Below are positions 56,501 through 63,961 of a stretch of DNA of 64,000 bases, piece by piece; the stretch's first letter is position 1, and each line of letters begins with the position of its first letter. Origin of the DNA: Niallia sp. FSL W8-0635. GTDB taxonomy: Bacteria; Bacillota; Bacilli; Bacillales; Cytobacillaceae. The notes under the pieces were generated by a model, which did not search any database, was not told the origin of the DNA, and worked only from the letters and a program-made list of their open reading frames with translations. The position numbers and the translations under genes are program-made. Location of the stretch: assembly GCF_038007965.1 (NCBI RefSeq), contig NZ_JBBOYD010000001.1:846501-910500 (forward strand), in the 5' to 3' direction.

Positions 56501-57622
56501 AATACAATCGAAAATATTGGGGGAGAGTATCGACAGGATGCAGTAGATATTCGCGTTAACACTGAAGGTGGCTACAACGTTGGATGGAATCAAACAGGAG
56601 AATGGTTAAAGTATAATGTTGATATTGCAGAAGCCGGTACTTACGATTTGGCCATAAATGTAGCTACAACCTATAAAGATAGTCAAATCCGCTTATGGCT
56701 TGATGATTCAGTTGATTTAACAGGTGTTATTGATGTGCCAAGTACAGGCGATTGGAATACTTGGGGAAATGTTATCAAGGAAGATGTTTCCTTACCAGCT
56801 GGAAAGCATACCATTAAAGTGGAAATAGTAAAAGGGGAATATGATTTTAACTATTTTGAGTTCCTAGAGGAAATCGAAGTAACAGAGCCACAAATAATAG
56901 GGGAGTACAATGCAAGTAGTGAGACATTTGCCAAATCAGTCATCGGTGAAAAAGAATGGAAAGACTATATTGTGGAAGCCGATGTTAAAGTGGCAGAAGG
57001 ATCTGGAGACGGAGGAGTCATCTTTAGAGTAAACAATCCTGCTAATGGAATCGAGCTTAGCCAAAATAATGCTGATTTTATGCAAGGATATGTTGCTTAT
57101 ATAAATGAAGACGGAGTCCACCTTGGAAAGCAAAATTATAATTGGGAGTATCTAGATGGTGCTTCACTTAAAGAACCAACATCCACTTGGCATCATATGA
57201 AGATTGAAGTGAATGGGACAACGATTAAAGTGTATGTGGATGATATGAAGACACCGAAAATTGATTTTACGGACAATAGTCTTACTGCCTTTACACAAGG
57301 AAAAGTAGGGGTAAGATCCAATTATAATAATACGAAGTTTGATAATTTCCTTGTTAGACCATACGAAGCAGATCATTCGTCCATTCAAGAATTATTGGAT
57401 ATGTATAAGGGTTCAGGGGAGCTAAAGGATAGTCTTTATGCGAGCTTGAGCAATAAACTGAAGCAATCCCAAAAACATCTAGAGAAAGGAAAAGAAGACC
57501 AAGCAATTAAATTTCTCCAAGATATGATCAAACTGATTAATAATGACAAAAATGAGAAATTGCCTGCTGATAAAAAGGAAAGTCTGGAGTTAGAGATAGA
57601 AAGATTGATAGAACAATTGTGA
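53528..57622 (+). CDS. Secreted GH43 arabinosidase/xylosidase-like enzyme with four CBM6-like repeats
   Basis: 1364 residues from GTG 53528. Catalytic GH43 beta-propeller at ~20-290, with base Asp36 (GEGDPFILKHNGIYYLYVST), modulating Asp132 and acid Glu179 (TEGATVLKRNGKYYMTYTGN). A concanavalin-like module follows (~295-475). Four CBM6-like repeats (starts ~484, 668, 819, 970) share LPGKxxAxxYNTGGEGVAYH and GEWLKYNV. A laminin-G-like module (~1115-1290) and a helical charged tail end the protein. It probably trims arabinose or xylose side chains of plant polysaccharide outside the cell. The start is odd: the ribosome site GGGGAGGGG at 53484 leads to CTGAAGAAG in another frame, and one extra base near 53520 would join a complete KKLVKV-type signal peptide. 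Either a frameshift or a base error. Confidence 0.85.
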   Translation: MSLWLSLPYAAFAYSNPMDLPESWTWDSGEYYGEGDPFILKHNGIYYLYVSTVDDKSGVKAWTSEDLMDWKYAGLVTEEPTTKAAYAPEVVYWNGEFYMYTSPGGNGHYVYKSSSPLGPFKKQTDNLGMGIDGHVFIDDDGKWYFYSTGSNRIDARSMPSPTEFGKATDTGAKMNGWTEGATVLKRNGKYYMTYTGNHIWNKAYRIDYGVSDSPNVGFTTNKEQNPLLLNTEGENVGLGHNTVVRGPDLDSDYIVYHSHANPGRYINFDRIAWNGDKMLVLGPTTSDQPDPALPDFSDRFARTDIGEDWKNVNGGKWSITDDSSNWLEQKTLDDTKWYRQVSKAATNKEYTAEFNLKMVEKGESENPRLGVVFSYTDEKNYGTAVLSPEHNRLETNFVVDGEEQGWEYADLPEGYDYTKLHQMRVEKSEDTFRIFVDGMQKQTREVRNIGAGSIGYTTSDVHGAFGYTASSNKVDGSNAFDAYKPLPGKVEAVHYNAGGEGVGYHDKTSKEDVNPYRQDHVDIADDSDGSYYVESNEKGEWLKYNVNIAEEGLYNLDLRVGSSSKDAKVRILLDGKTDITGDVSIPQSTDWRTFSIEKLKLPKGKHTLTMEVVKGSFDFSSFKVQGYKAVDSLYDDFNDGDAEGWDEIEGTWKVGPFEEQNIDFDEYKKVPGVINAAYYNTGGEGVAYHDTTAENIGGVFRRDSVDIRTNPEGGGYAVGWNQTGEWLKYNVNVQEAGEYNLKLYVATTFTSAKARIWLDDETDLTGVIDVPATGGWNNWQPVIKNGITLPKGNHTLKLEFVEGEFDFTKMELTSFDIPRSLPGLIEAEDYNTGGQNVAYYDKTEGNAGDEYRNDDVDIRKLSEGDYAVSSIQTGEWLTYDVDILEEGSYGLDLLVSSVSDGAKVKILLDDEIDVTDEIALPKTGSVDTWKNVSLQDIALPAGKHTLKVVAVEGDFELSKFMFHQFDKHKKLPGKIMAADYITGGEGVAYHDNTIENIGGEYRQDAVDIRVNTEGGYNVGWNQTGEWLKYNVDIAEAGTYDLAINVATTYKDSQIRLWLDDSVDLTGVIDVPSTGDWNTWGNVIKEDVSLPAGKHTIKVEIVKGEYDFNYFEFLEEIEVTEPQIIGEYNASSETFAKSVIGEKEWKDYIVEADVKVAEGSGDGGVIFRVNNPANGIELSQNNADFMQGYVAYINEDGVHLGKQNYNWEYLDGASLKEPTSTWHHMKIEVNGTTIKVYVDDMKTPKIDFTDNSLTAFTQGKVGVRSNYNNTKFDNFLVRPYEADHSSIQELLDMYKGSGELKDSLYASLSNKLKQSQKHLEKGKEDQAIKFLQDMIKLINNDKNEKLPADKKESLELEIERLIEQL

Positions 57623-57634
57623 TAAAGGATGTTG

Positions 57635-57682
57635 GTGTCAGGTACCGTAAAAAGACAGTTGTCTTTTTACGGTGCCTGACAC
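57635..57682. terminator. Large palindrome after the GH43 gene
   Basis: 22-bp arms (57635-57656 and 57661-57682) with one G-T pair and loop AGTT, bounded by GTGTCAGG and CCTGACAC. It can act as a terminator. A degenerate copy lies at 59738-59784, so it is also a dispersed repeat. Confidence 0.75.
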
Positions 57683-57763
57683 TATTTTATACGGAGTTAA
57701 ATAACAAAAAAATTCTCCAATATTAATACAGTATTCTTTGTAAGAAAAATAACTCAAATCTGA

Positions 57764-57796
57764 AAAGCTCCAAGAAGTGATTCCTTGGAGCTTTAA
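57764..57796. terminator. Terminator of the dinB-like gene
   Basis: AAAGCTCCAAG (57764-57774) pairs with CTTGGAGCTTT (57784-57794). On the minus strand it follows the dinB-like stop and ends in T-rich sequence. Confidence 0.7.
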
Positions 57797-57804
57797 TTAG
57801 TAAC

Positions 57805-58278
57805 TTATGTTTGGTTTGGGACTTTGATCGATTTGATCATCTGTTGTATTGATCCGAGATGGTAGGCAGAGTGAGCGAGCGCCCCCAACAAACCATTCGA
57901 TGTCTGTTCATCTAAGGAGTCAAGTGAATCAATCTTTTTTAATAGTGTTGTGTATTCTAGTTGAAGTTCGTCAGTAAATTGAGCCCATGTGATTTTATCA
58001 ACGTTTGTGATTTTCCATGATGCTCCCCAGTCCTTACTGGGTTCTTCCCCATTTAAGTAGGAATTCGCAACCCATAAATAATAGCGGGTATGATCTGTTT
58101 GTGCGGCAATTGTTGTACCATTGATAGCTATTGAAGCATCTTCTGCCGATACCTTTTCAAGTGTTCCGAATAATCCACTACCAGGTTTCGCTTCTGTGTA
58201 CCAGCTTGCGTTTTCTTTAGGTCCATCATATGTTTCCTTCAACAATGTTCTAACAGCTACCAACATCGGATTGTCCAT
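57805..58278 (-). CDS. DinB-like metal-binding four-helix protein
   Basis: 157 residues, AGGAGGT site before the ATG. Four-helix bundle of the DinB/YfiT type with histidine ligands in AAQTDHTRYYLWVAN and LGALAHSAYHLGSIQQMIKS. WGASWKITNVDKITWAQF lies between them. Family members bind divalent metal and often act in thiol-dependent detoxification, although many are uncharacterised. It is divergent from the CGNR regulator gene, with four shared half-sites between, so that regulator probably controls it. Confidence 0.8.
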   Translation of the reverse strand: MDNPMLVAVRTLLKETYDGPKENASWYTEAKPGSGLFGTLEKVSAEDASIAINGTTIAAQTDHTRYYLWVANSYLNGEEPSKDWGASWKITNVDKITWAQFTDELQLEYTTLLKKIDSLDSLDEQTSNGLLGALAHSAYHLGSIQQMIKSIKVPNQT

Positions 58279-58302
58279 CTCAGTACCTCCTGAATTAGTA
58301 TT

Positions 58303-58379
58303 TAACCATCAAAACTACTTTTGATGGTTAAATTATAACTGAGTTGATTATAACCGTCAATATGCATTATGATGGTTAT
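58303..58379. promoter_or_regulatory. Divergent operator: four TAACCATCA half-sites
   Basis: A perfect 13-bp inverted repeat (58303-58315 with 58320-58332, loop CTAC) and a second pair (TAACCGTCA 58352-58360 and TGATGGTTA 58371-58379) carry the same 9-bp half-site. They lie between the dinB-like and CGNR genes. Confidence 0.65.
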
Positions 58380-58397
58380 AGTAAAGGAGCTTTGATT

Positions 58398-59003
58398 ATG
58401 TCGGAAATGAACGCTTATATGATGGTCGGAGAACGTTTGTGTATGGATTTTATCAATACCGTCAGTTGGAGAGAAAGTACGGAGAAAAGGCGGGATTGGT
58501 TTACTAGCTACGCCAAATTGGTCGACTGGTGCATCCGTGCTGAAGTCTTGACCGAACAACAAGCTAAAGCCCTTCTTTTAAAGGCGCAGGAGAAACAGTC
58601 TGAAGCTGGAGAAGTTCTAAAACAGACTATCGAAATGCGGGAGGTCATGTATCGAATCTTCCAGTCCATTTCAAAGGGGACATCGCCACATCCGCTAGAC
58701 CTGAAAAGTTTCAATGATTTTGTAAGCCACTTCTATCAAACTTTGCTTGTAATCCAAGAAAAGGATCATTACAGGTTGAAGTTCATGTATAACGAGGAAA
58801 ACTTGGACACTATGCTCCCTCCAATTTTACAATCTGCTGTTGATTTACTCGTTTCTAAAAACGACCTGGAACGAGTCAAACAATGTGAGGGGGACTCTTG
58901 TGGATGGTTATTCTTTGATACGAGTCGGAACCGGAGCCGGCGTTGGTGTTCAATGGCCGATTGCGGTAATCGAGCTAAAGCACGGCGGTTTTACCAAAAA
59001 TAA
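58398..59003 (+). CDS. ABATE-CGNR zinc-finger transcriptional regulator
   Basis: 201 residues from ATG 58398, AAAGGAGC nine bases upstream. The frame extends back to TTG 58344, which lies in the operator region and is rejected. The N-terminal ABATE domain (GERLCMDFINTVSWRES) is a stress-responsive ligand domain. The C-terminal CGNR zinc finger reads CEGDSCGWLFFDTSRNRSRR followed by WCSMADCGNRAKARRF, with the four cysteines in place. Members regulate stress or metabolite response genes. Divergent from the dinB-like gene and facing four shared half-sites, it probably autoregulates. Confidence 0.88.
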   Translation: MSEMNAYMMVGERLCMDFINTVSWRESTEKRRDWFTSYAKLVDWCIRAEVLTEQQAKALLLKAQEKQSEAGEVLKQTIEMREVMYRIFQSISKGTSPHPLDLKSFNDFVSHFYQTLLVIQEKDHYRLKFMYNEENLDTMLPPILQSAVDLLVSKNDLERVKQCEGDSCGWLFFDTSRNRSRRWCSMADCGNRAKARRFYQK

Positions 59004-59194
59004 AAGTGATTAGATACTGTTTTTGTGGATTGTCTGCCTACTAAGTTATATCGCACCATTACCGTAAAGAAGGATATTATAAAATTTTCTAACTGTATTA
59101 CCATCAAGATAACCAGGCTTTGTATCACTTTATCTCCAACTTTATTCGGACTGTCGATACCAAAATCAAAGGATTCGTTTGGTTGAATAAGGGA

Positions 59195-59227
59195 GCAGGT
59201 ACCCACATTGTTGGGTATCTGCTTTTT
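59195..59227. terminator. Terminator between convergent genes
   Basis: GCAGGTACCCA (59195-59205) pairs with TGGGTATCTGC (59212-59222), one G-T pair, then five T. 59004-59194 shows no other feature. Confidence 0.7.
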
Positions 59228-59265
59228 CATTGAGTGTATTTAAATTCTTTAACGAGTTGTCTCCA

Positions 59266-59604
59266 TCAGTATCCTGGATAATAAGGAGTTGGATAGGGAT
59301 ACGGGGATGGATAAGGATATGCATACGGGTAAGGAGCAGGTACTGGATAAGGAGCTGGTGTTGCCGCCGCGCCAAGTGCTAATCCTGTAAGAGTACCTAA
59401 TGCAAATCCTCCTCCTGGATAATTTCCACCTTGATGAGACCAGCTTCCACCGTGTCCCCAATTTGGATGTCCGCCTCCATGCTGATGCCAATTAGTGTTA
59501 CCGCCGCCATGTTGGTGCCAATTAGTGTGACCACCATGGCCTCCTGATGGATGACCTCCACCACCGTGATGTGACCTCATACCTGTTTGATTAAAATTCA
59601 TCAT
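59266..59604 (-). CDS. Gly/His-rich protein with Pro/Tyr tail (coat-like)
   Basis: 112 residues, ATG after GAAAGGGG. Low-complexity but ordered design: three GGGHPSGGHGG and TNWHQHGGG repeats, a central hydrophobic-small segment FALGTLTGLALGAAATPAPY, then a PYPYPSPYPYPTPYYPGY tail. Many Bacillus spore-coat and surface proteins have such Gly/His and Tyr/Pro repeats that bind metal or cross-link. The central segment could be a glycine-zipper helix. I cannot name a specific coat protein. The frame is long for such biased sequence and a ribosome site is present, so it is probably real. Confidence 0.65.
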   Translation of the reverse strand: MMNFNQTGMRSHHGGGGHPSGGHGGHTNWHQHGGGNTNWHQHGGGHPNWGHGGSWSHQGGNYPGGGFALGTLTGLALGAAATPAPYPVPAPYPYAYPYPSPYPYPTPYYPGY

Positions 59605-59737
59605 TGTTTTGGGCCCCTTTCTTTAAAATCTCTATATCATATGCCTATCCTTTCCAAATGGGTATAACATAGTTGGTAAAAAATAACCCTCACTCGAATT
59701 TAGGGAATGGGATGTTTTCCAAGTAGTATTTCAAAGT

Positions 59738-59784
59738 CGGTGGCACTGTAAAAAGACAGTTGTCTATTTATGGTGCCTGGGACC
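59738..59784. repeat. Degenerate copy of the GH43-side palindrome
   Basis: GGCACTGTAAAAAGACAGTT and TGTCTATTTATGGTGCCTGG match the arms of 57635-57682 with several changes. Half of another copy (GGTACCTGAC) lies at 59917. Confidence 0.7.
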
Positions 59785-59790
59785 ATTTTT

Positions 59791-59892
59791 CAAGATATGA
59801 TTAAGCTTCTTCATAACGACAAAAACGAGAAATTGCATACTGATAAAAAAGGCTTGAAGTCAGAGATAGAAAGATTGATAGAGAAATTGTGA
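59791..59892 (+). pseudogene. Remnant of the 3' end of a GH43-type gene
   Basis: The frame QDMIKLLHNDKNEKLHTDKK ... EIERLIEKL-stop matches the last 34 codons of the gene ending at 57622, with one codon deleted. Most differences do not break the frame. It lies between the degenerate palindrome and a half palindrome, so it is what remains of a deleted paralogous copy. Confidence 0.8.
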
Positions 59893-59952
59893 TTGGGGAT
59901 GAACAGCCTTAAACAAGGTACCTGACCCGAAAGTGAAATAAAATACCTTCTT

Positions 59953-59990
59953 AAAATCATGTGCTATTTATTTAGTGCATGATTTTTTGT
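59953..59990. terminator. Hairpin, terminator-like
   Basis: AAAATCATGTGC faces TGCATGATTTT with a small mismatch, followed by T-rich sequence. It lies upstream of the flavoreductase gene. Confidence 0.45.
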
Positions 59991-60053
59991 ATTGGTTATA
60001 AGAGAGGCAAGTATATACTTAATAAATTATCTAAAATTCTCAATCTTTTTAAT

Positions 60054-60068
60054 TGAGAACTATTATCA
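60054..60068 (+). promoter_or_regulatory. Fur box
   Basis: TGAGAACTATTATCA matches the 7-1-7 Fur consensus TGATAATnATTATCA at all but two of the 14 defined positions. It lies 54 bp before the next gene. Confidence 0.6.
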
Positions 60069-60122
60069 TTTGTTGTATAGTAGATAGTACAATATAAAAT
60101 AATGGAGTAAGGAGAATATACT

Positions 60123-60839
60123 ATGCAAATATACTGGACGAAAATAAATAAGATTGTTGAGGAAACGCCTGAGGTTAAAACGTATCAACTTGAGCTTCCG
60201 AAAGACTTTACATGGGAAGAAGGTTCCCACACTCATTTTGCACTGAAAGGCTTCAATGCTGGAGAAAAACCAAACCGCAGCTTAATTCGTCATATGTCCA
60301 TCTCTTCCTTACCGCACGAAAATACAATCGGAATTACGACACGCATAAGAGAGCAGTGCTCGGAGTTTAAATCGATTTTAAGAGATCTTGAAGTTGGCAA
60401 TGAGGTTGCAATATTTAAAACGCATTCGAATTTACCGCTGAAAAGGGAAGGCAAAAATGTTTACCTGCTATCATCAGGTGTTGGTCTGGCAACTTTTAGA
60501 CCGATTGTGCTGGAGTTTTTCGAACGTGCTGACAACGTCAATCACATTCATTCTCTAAACATTGATTCATCAAAAGCTTTCTTATTCACCGATATTTTTA
60601 CATCTGCACCTGACAAGAAGTTCAAGGCACAATTCACTGATAATCGTAAAGACTATTACGAAGAAGTGAAAAATCTTGCTGCAGACAAGGATGGTCTCTT
60701 CTATGTTGTTGGCAGCGATGACTTCCTTCTGCAGAATATTGAAGTACTGCGTGAACAGGGCATCAAGCCAGAACAGATTATGCTCGATAAGCGTGAACAA
60801 GAATTGCCTAAGTTTTTATCCATTGAATCGACTCTTTAA
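60123..60839 (+). CDS. FNR-like FAD/NAD(P)H oxidoreductase, probably iron-regulated
   Basis: 238 residues, AAGGAG site before the ATG. A ferredoxin-reductase-type fold: FAD-binding barrel with the signature RHMSISSLP (~60-68) and GSHTHFALKG, then a NAD(P)H domain with VYLLSSGVGLATFRPIVLEF (~116-135) and a final QIMLDKREQEL. No iron-sulphur domain, so it needs a separate electron acceptor. The Fur box upstream suggests a role in iron acquisition, such as reducing ferric siderophore or haem. That function is inference. A terminator follows. Confidence 0.8.
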   Translation: MQIYWTKINKIVEETPEVKTYQLELPKDFTWEEGSHTHFALKGFNAGEKPNRSLIRHMSISSLPHENTIGITTRIREQCSEFKSILRDLEVGNEVAIFKTHSNLPLKREGKNVYLLSSGVGLATFRPIVLEFFERADNVNHIHSLNIDSSKAFLFTDIFTSAPDKKFKAQFTDNRKDYYEEVKNLAADKDGLFYVVGSDDFLLQNIEVLREQGIKPEQIMLDKREQELPKFLSIESTL

Positions 60840-60857
60840 GAGGGAACAAGAACGAAA

Positions 60858-60912
60858 AAAGGACTGCATCCAGTCCTTTCAGGCTGTCGAGAAAGTCTCG
60901 ACAGCTTTTTTC
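60858..60912 (+). terminator. Two hairpins ending the flavoreductase transcript
   Basis: AAAGGACT/AGTCCTTT (60858-60879) is followed by GCTGTCGAGA (60883-60892) paired with TCTCGACAGC (60896-60905) and six T. The second is the strong terminator. Confidence 0.75.
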
Positions 60913-60991
60913 ACAATTTCACTATACAACATATAGTGGTTTGATAATATCTTGCAAACCAAATGTCGTGGTCAAAATCAATTAAAACATC

Positions 60992-61075
60992 AAAAACCCC
61001 CTTTTTCAAAATCATACTTTTAAAAATAGGGGGGTTTTTCTACAAGCTGAAAGGACTGCATCCAGTCCTTTTTTA
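60992..61075. terminator. Terminator cluster after desR (minus strand)
   Basis: AAAAACCCCC / GGGGGGTTTTT (60992-61039) and a second copy of AAAGGACT...AGTCCTTT (61050-61071), both able to terminate minus-strand transcription from desR. The second hairpin is identical in sequence to 60858-60879. Confidence 0.65.
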
Positions 61076-61672
61076 TTTAAACCAGCCTTTTTCCTTAAAC
61101 CTAGTGATGGCTTCGATTCGGTTTTTTACTTCTAATTTATCGAGTATCATGCTGATATAATTTCGTACAGTTCCGGTCTTAATGGATAGTTCTTGGGCGA
61201 TTTCTTTTGTGTTTTTGCCATTTGCAACTAGCGTAAGCACTTCTTTTTCCCGCTCTGTGAGGGGATTTTCTTCTTTGTATACGTCATCGACTAGTTCTGG
61301 TGCGTAAATTCTTCTTCCTTCCATCACACTGCGGATGCTATTTGCCAAATCGTCGCTCGGACTGTCCTTGAGTAAATAGGCCGATACGCCAGCTTTCAAT
61401 GCACGCTGGAAATAGCCGGATCTGGCAAAGGTCGTTAAAATAATGACTTTGCATGGATGGCTCATTAGTTCTTCTGCTGCTTCCAAGCCAGTTTTAGCAG
61501 GCATTTCAATGTCCATTATACAAATATCAGGATTCTTTTCCTTGACTAGCTGAATGGCTTCTTCTCCATTTTTTGCTTTGCCGACAACCGTAATATCGTC
61601 TTCTAAATCAAGCAATGAACCTAATGCACCTAGAAGAAGGCGTTGGTCTTCGGCAATGACAATCCGGATCAT
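61073..61672 (-). CDS. desR: Response regulator DesR (NarL/LuxR family)
   Basis: 199 residues. Receiver domain with phosphoacceptor Asp54 (DICIMDIEMPAKTG) and LLKDSPSDDLANSI, then a LuxR-type HTH: NPLTEREKEVLTLVANGKNT, KEIAQELSIKTGTVRNYISM. This matches Bacillus DesR, which, when phosphorylated by DesK at low temperature, activates the des desaturase promoter. Its start overlaps desK by 4 bp. The operon order des-desK-desR is as in Bacillus subtilis. Confidence 0.93.
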   Translation of the reverse strand: MIRIVIAEDQRLLLGALGSLLDLEDDITVVGKAKNGEEAIQLVKEKNPDICIMDIEMPAKTGLEAAEELMSHPCKVIILTTFARSGYFQRALKAGVSAYLLKDSPSDDLANSIRSVMEGRRIYAPELVDDVYKEENPLTEREKEVLTLVANGKNTKEIAQELSIKTGTVRNYISMILDKLEVKNRIEAITRFKEKGWFK

Positions 61673-62802
61673 ACTATGTCCTCCTTTTCTATTATTTTTC
61701 CATCACGTGGAACGACTATTTTTACGATTGTTCCAGCGTTCGCGGTAATCTCTAATGTACCGTTGATAAAATCCAAGCGTTCTCTCATGCCCGCCAATCC
61801 GCTACCTTTGTGAGCATCTTCCTTCTTAAAAGGAGTAGTTCCATTATCTTTGATTTCCATGATTGTTTCTTTTTTATTTTGGTTGATGCTTATGTTGCAG
61901 GTGGTTGCATTACTATGTCGTACTACATTTGTAACGGCTTCTTTTAAGCACATGCTGATAATGTTTTCTGCAATCGATGAAATTCTTAGATTGGAAGCTA
62001 TATCGTAAGTAAGGCTTATTTCAGCTGCTTCAACTATTTTTTTGACGAGGAGGAGCTCGTCTTTTAATTTTATGCCACGCATTTCAGAAACCATCTTCCT
62101 GACTTCATTTAATGCTGTTCTAGAAGCATGCTGAATATCTTTCAGTTCCAATCGGGCTTGCTCTGGATCCTTATAAACTAGCTTTCTTGCTAAATCACTT
62201 TTTAAACCAATAAGGGATAGTTTTTGTCCAAGAGTATCATGAAGATCTCTGGCAATTCGCTGTCTTTCTTCTAGTTTTACTAAATCGGAAATACGCTTAT
62301 TCGCATCTTCTAGTTTTTCCTGTAGCTGATCCTTCTCTTTACGGTTCTGGATGGTCAAGGGTAATAAAATAACGCCAAACCAGATGATTAGCACAAAGGG
62401 AAGCTGCTTTATCAGCAAGGAATCACCTATGATGATTTTGAAGTAAATCGCGAATGTTGTAACCGCTAAGTGTATAAAGTAAAGGATAAAAAAGGGAATC
62501 CGTTTTTTTATATTGCCGATAAAATAGGAAAGAAAAAAAGAAAAATACACATAGCTGTATGCATAAATGGCGATAGTAGATATCCCGATTAATAAGGATG
62601 GCCATAAATAGATCGTCCAGCCTTTTGAAAGATACGCAATTCTGTAAAATAGAAAAAATAAAATGGTTAGGATGATGCCAGCTATCACATCAACTGCTGC
62701 AGAGGCGTGGAATATAAAATAAAAGGGCAAAATGGTAAGCAATGTCCAAATATAAGGAGAAATGCCGGTGCTTTTTTTTAAAATCTCTAATCTTTTTATC
62801 AT
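61669..62802 (-). CDS. desK: Thermosensor histidine kinase DesK
   Basis: 377 residues. About five membrane helices in the first ~150 residues (LLTILPFYFIFH, AGIILTILFFLF, WPSLLIGISTIAIY). A coiled linker (IQNRKEKDQLQEKLEDA) and the HisKA_3 site RIARDLHDTLGQKLSLIG follow, with catalytic His188, then an HATPase domain (MCLKEAVTNVVRHS, DNGTTPFKKEDAHKGSGLAG). DesK senses membrane order and switches between kinase and phosphatase for DesR. Length and His position agree with the Bacillus protein. Confidence 0.94.
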   Translation of the reverse strand: MIKRLEILKKSTGISPYIWTLLTILPFYFIFHASAAVDVIAGIILTILFFLFYRIAYLSKGWTIYLWPSLLIGISTIAIYAYSYVYFSFFLSYFIGNIKKRIPFFILYFIHLAVTTFAIYFKIIIGDSLLIKQLPFVLIIWFGVILLPLTIQNRKEKDQLQEKLEDANKRISDLVKLEERQRIARDLHDTLGQKLSLIGLKSDLARKLVYKDPEQARLELKDIQHASRTALNEVRKMVSEMRGIKLKDELLLVKKIVEAAEISLTYDIASNLRISSIAENIISMCLKEAVTNVVRHSNATTCNISINQNKKETIMEIKDNGTTPFKKEDAHKGSGLAGMRERLDFINGTLEITANAGTIVKIVVPRDGKIIEKEDIV

Positions 62803-62929
62803 TGTTTAGAACCTCGTTATTTATTGGCTGTTATTCATCCATTTTAACATAATCAAGCAGCAATTAATGGCATTAAACCTTATAATTGCTGCTCAGATTA
62901 GTTGCTTCCATCAAAAGAGACTTTTCGTT

Positions 62930-63961
62930 TTACTGCATTTCAGATCTTGCAGACATAGAAAGAGCTTTCTTTTGTTTTTTCCATTCATAAAAACTGATAA
63001 ACTTTTTGTCTTTTTCATCCCATAAACGGAATTTTAAAGAACGAAGACTGCTTGCCAGTGTTATAGTTGGAACATTCTGAAGAGGCTCCGTCTGTTGATG
63101 GACATGCTCTAAGTTGTAATTAGGCACTCTCGGACTTAAATGATGCACATGATGGTAGCCAATATTGCCAGTCAGCCATTGCATCCATTTTGGAAGGCGA
63201 TAGAAGGAGCTTCCTTCTACTGCAGCTTTTACGTAATCCCAATTTTTATCTTCCTCAAAGTAAGTGTCTTCAAAGGTATGCTGCACATAAAACAGCCATA
63301 CCCCAACAGATCCAGAAATAAGAAAGATCGGCAGCTGGACGAGCAAGAAAGAAGACCAGCCAAGTGTTGTTCCAAGAAGAACTACTAATAGAACGATAGA
63401 AATATTCGTTACGTACGTATTTAACCTTTCCTTCGATCTAGCTCCTTTACGGTTGAATCGATTAGCTAATAGGAATTCATAAATAGGTCCTAATATAAAC
63501 ATGATGAACGGATTGCGGTATAAACGATATTGGATTTTTACCATTAAAGAGGCATTTTCATACTCCTCTATCGTCATCATCCATAAATCGCCAACTCCGC
63601 GCTTATCCAGGTTGCTGCTTGTTGCATGGTGAATAGAATGGCTATGCTGCCATTTACTATAGGGAAATAAGGTTAAGATTCCAGTAATTGTTCCTAAAAT
63701 CTTATTGGCCTTACGGTTCTTAAAGAAAGAAAAGTGGCAGCAATCGTGAAAAATGATAAAAATTCTTACCAAAAATCCTGCCGCTGCTATTGAAAACACA
63801 AGGGTTAATAGATAGGAAATGCTCAAGCTTTTATAGGCTACAATCCAAAGTAATAAAAAGGGTAGAATAGTATTGATAAGCTGCCAGACACTTGTTTTTA
63901 CAGTGGATTTCTCAAAGGGTGCTACAGCATTTCTCAATTGTTTTAAGTTTTTAATATTCAT
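62930..63961 (-). CDS. des: Membrane delta-5 fatty-acid desaturase Des
   Basis: 343 residues. The three histidine boxes of membrane desaturases are HDCCH (72-76), HSIHH (108-112) and HHVHH (~275), with helices such as IINTILPFLLLWIVAY-like segments between. It introduces a double bond into membrane phospholipid acyl chains at low temperature. A GAAGGG site lies before the ATG, and TATACT on the minus strand near the window edge may be the -10 box. The DesR site would lie just outside. It leads the desK-desR genes on the same strand after a 127-bp gap. Confidence 0.93.
   Translation of the reverse strand: MNIKNLKQLRNAVAPFEKSTVKTSVWQLINTILPFLLLWIVAYKSLSISYLLTLVFSIAAAGFLVRIFIIFHDCCHFSFFKNRKANKILGTITGILTLFPYSKWQHSHSIHHATSSNLDKRGVGDLWMMTIEEYENASLMVKIQYRLYRNPFIMFILGPIYEFLLANRFNRKGARSKERLNTYVTNISIVLLVVLLGTTLGWSSFLLVQLPIFLISGSVGVWLFYVQHTFEDTYFEEDKNWDYVKAAVEGSSFYRLPKWMQWLTGNIGYHHVHHLSPRVPNYNLEHVHQQTEPLQNVPTITLASSLRSLKFRLWDEKDKKFISFYEWKKQKKALSMSARSEMQ

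Noticed and set aside
54180..57388. Several 70-136-codon minus-strand frames inside the GH43 gene
   Set aside because: Mirror frames of a long gene with repeated modules; no ribosome sites and no family resemblance.
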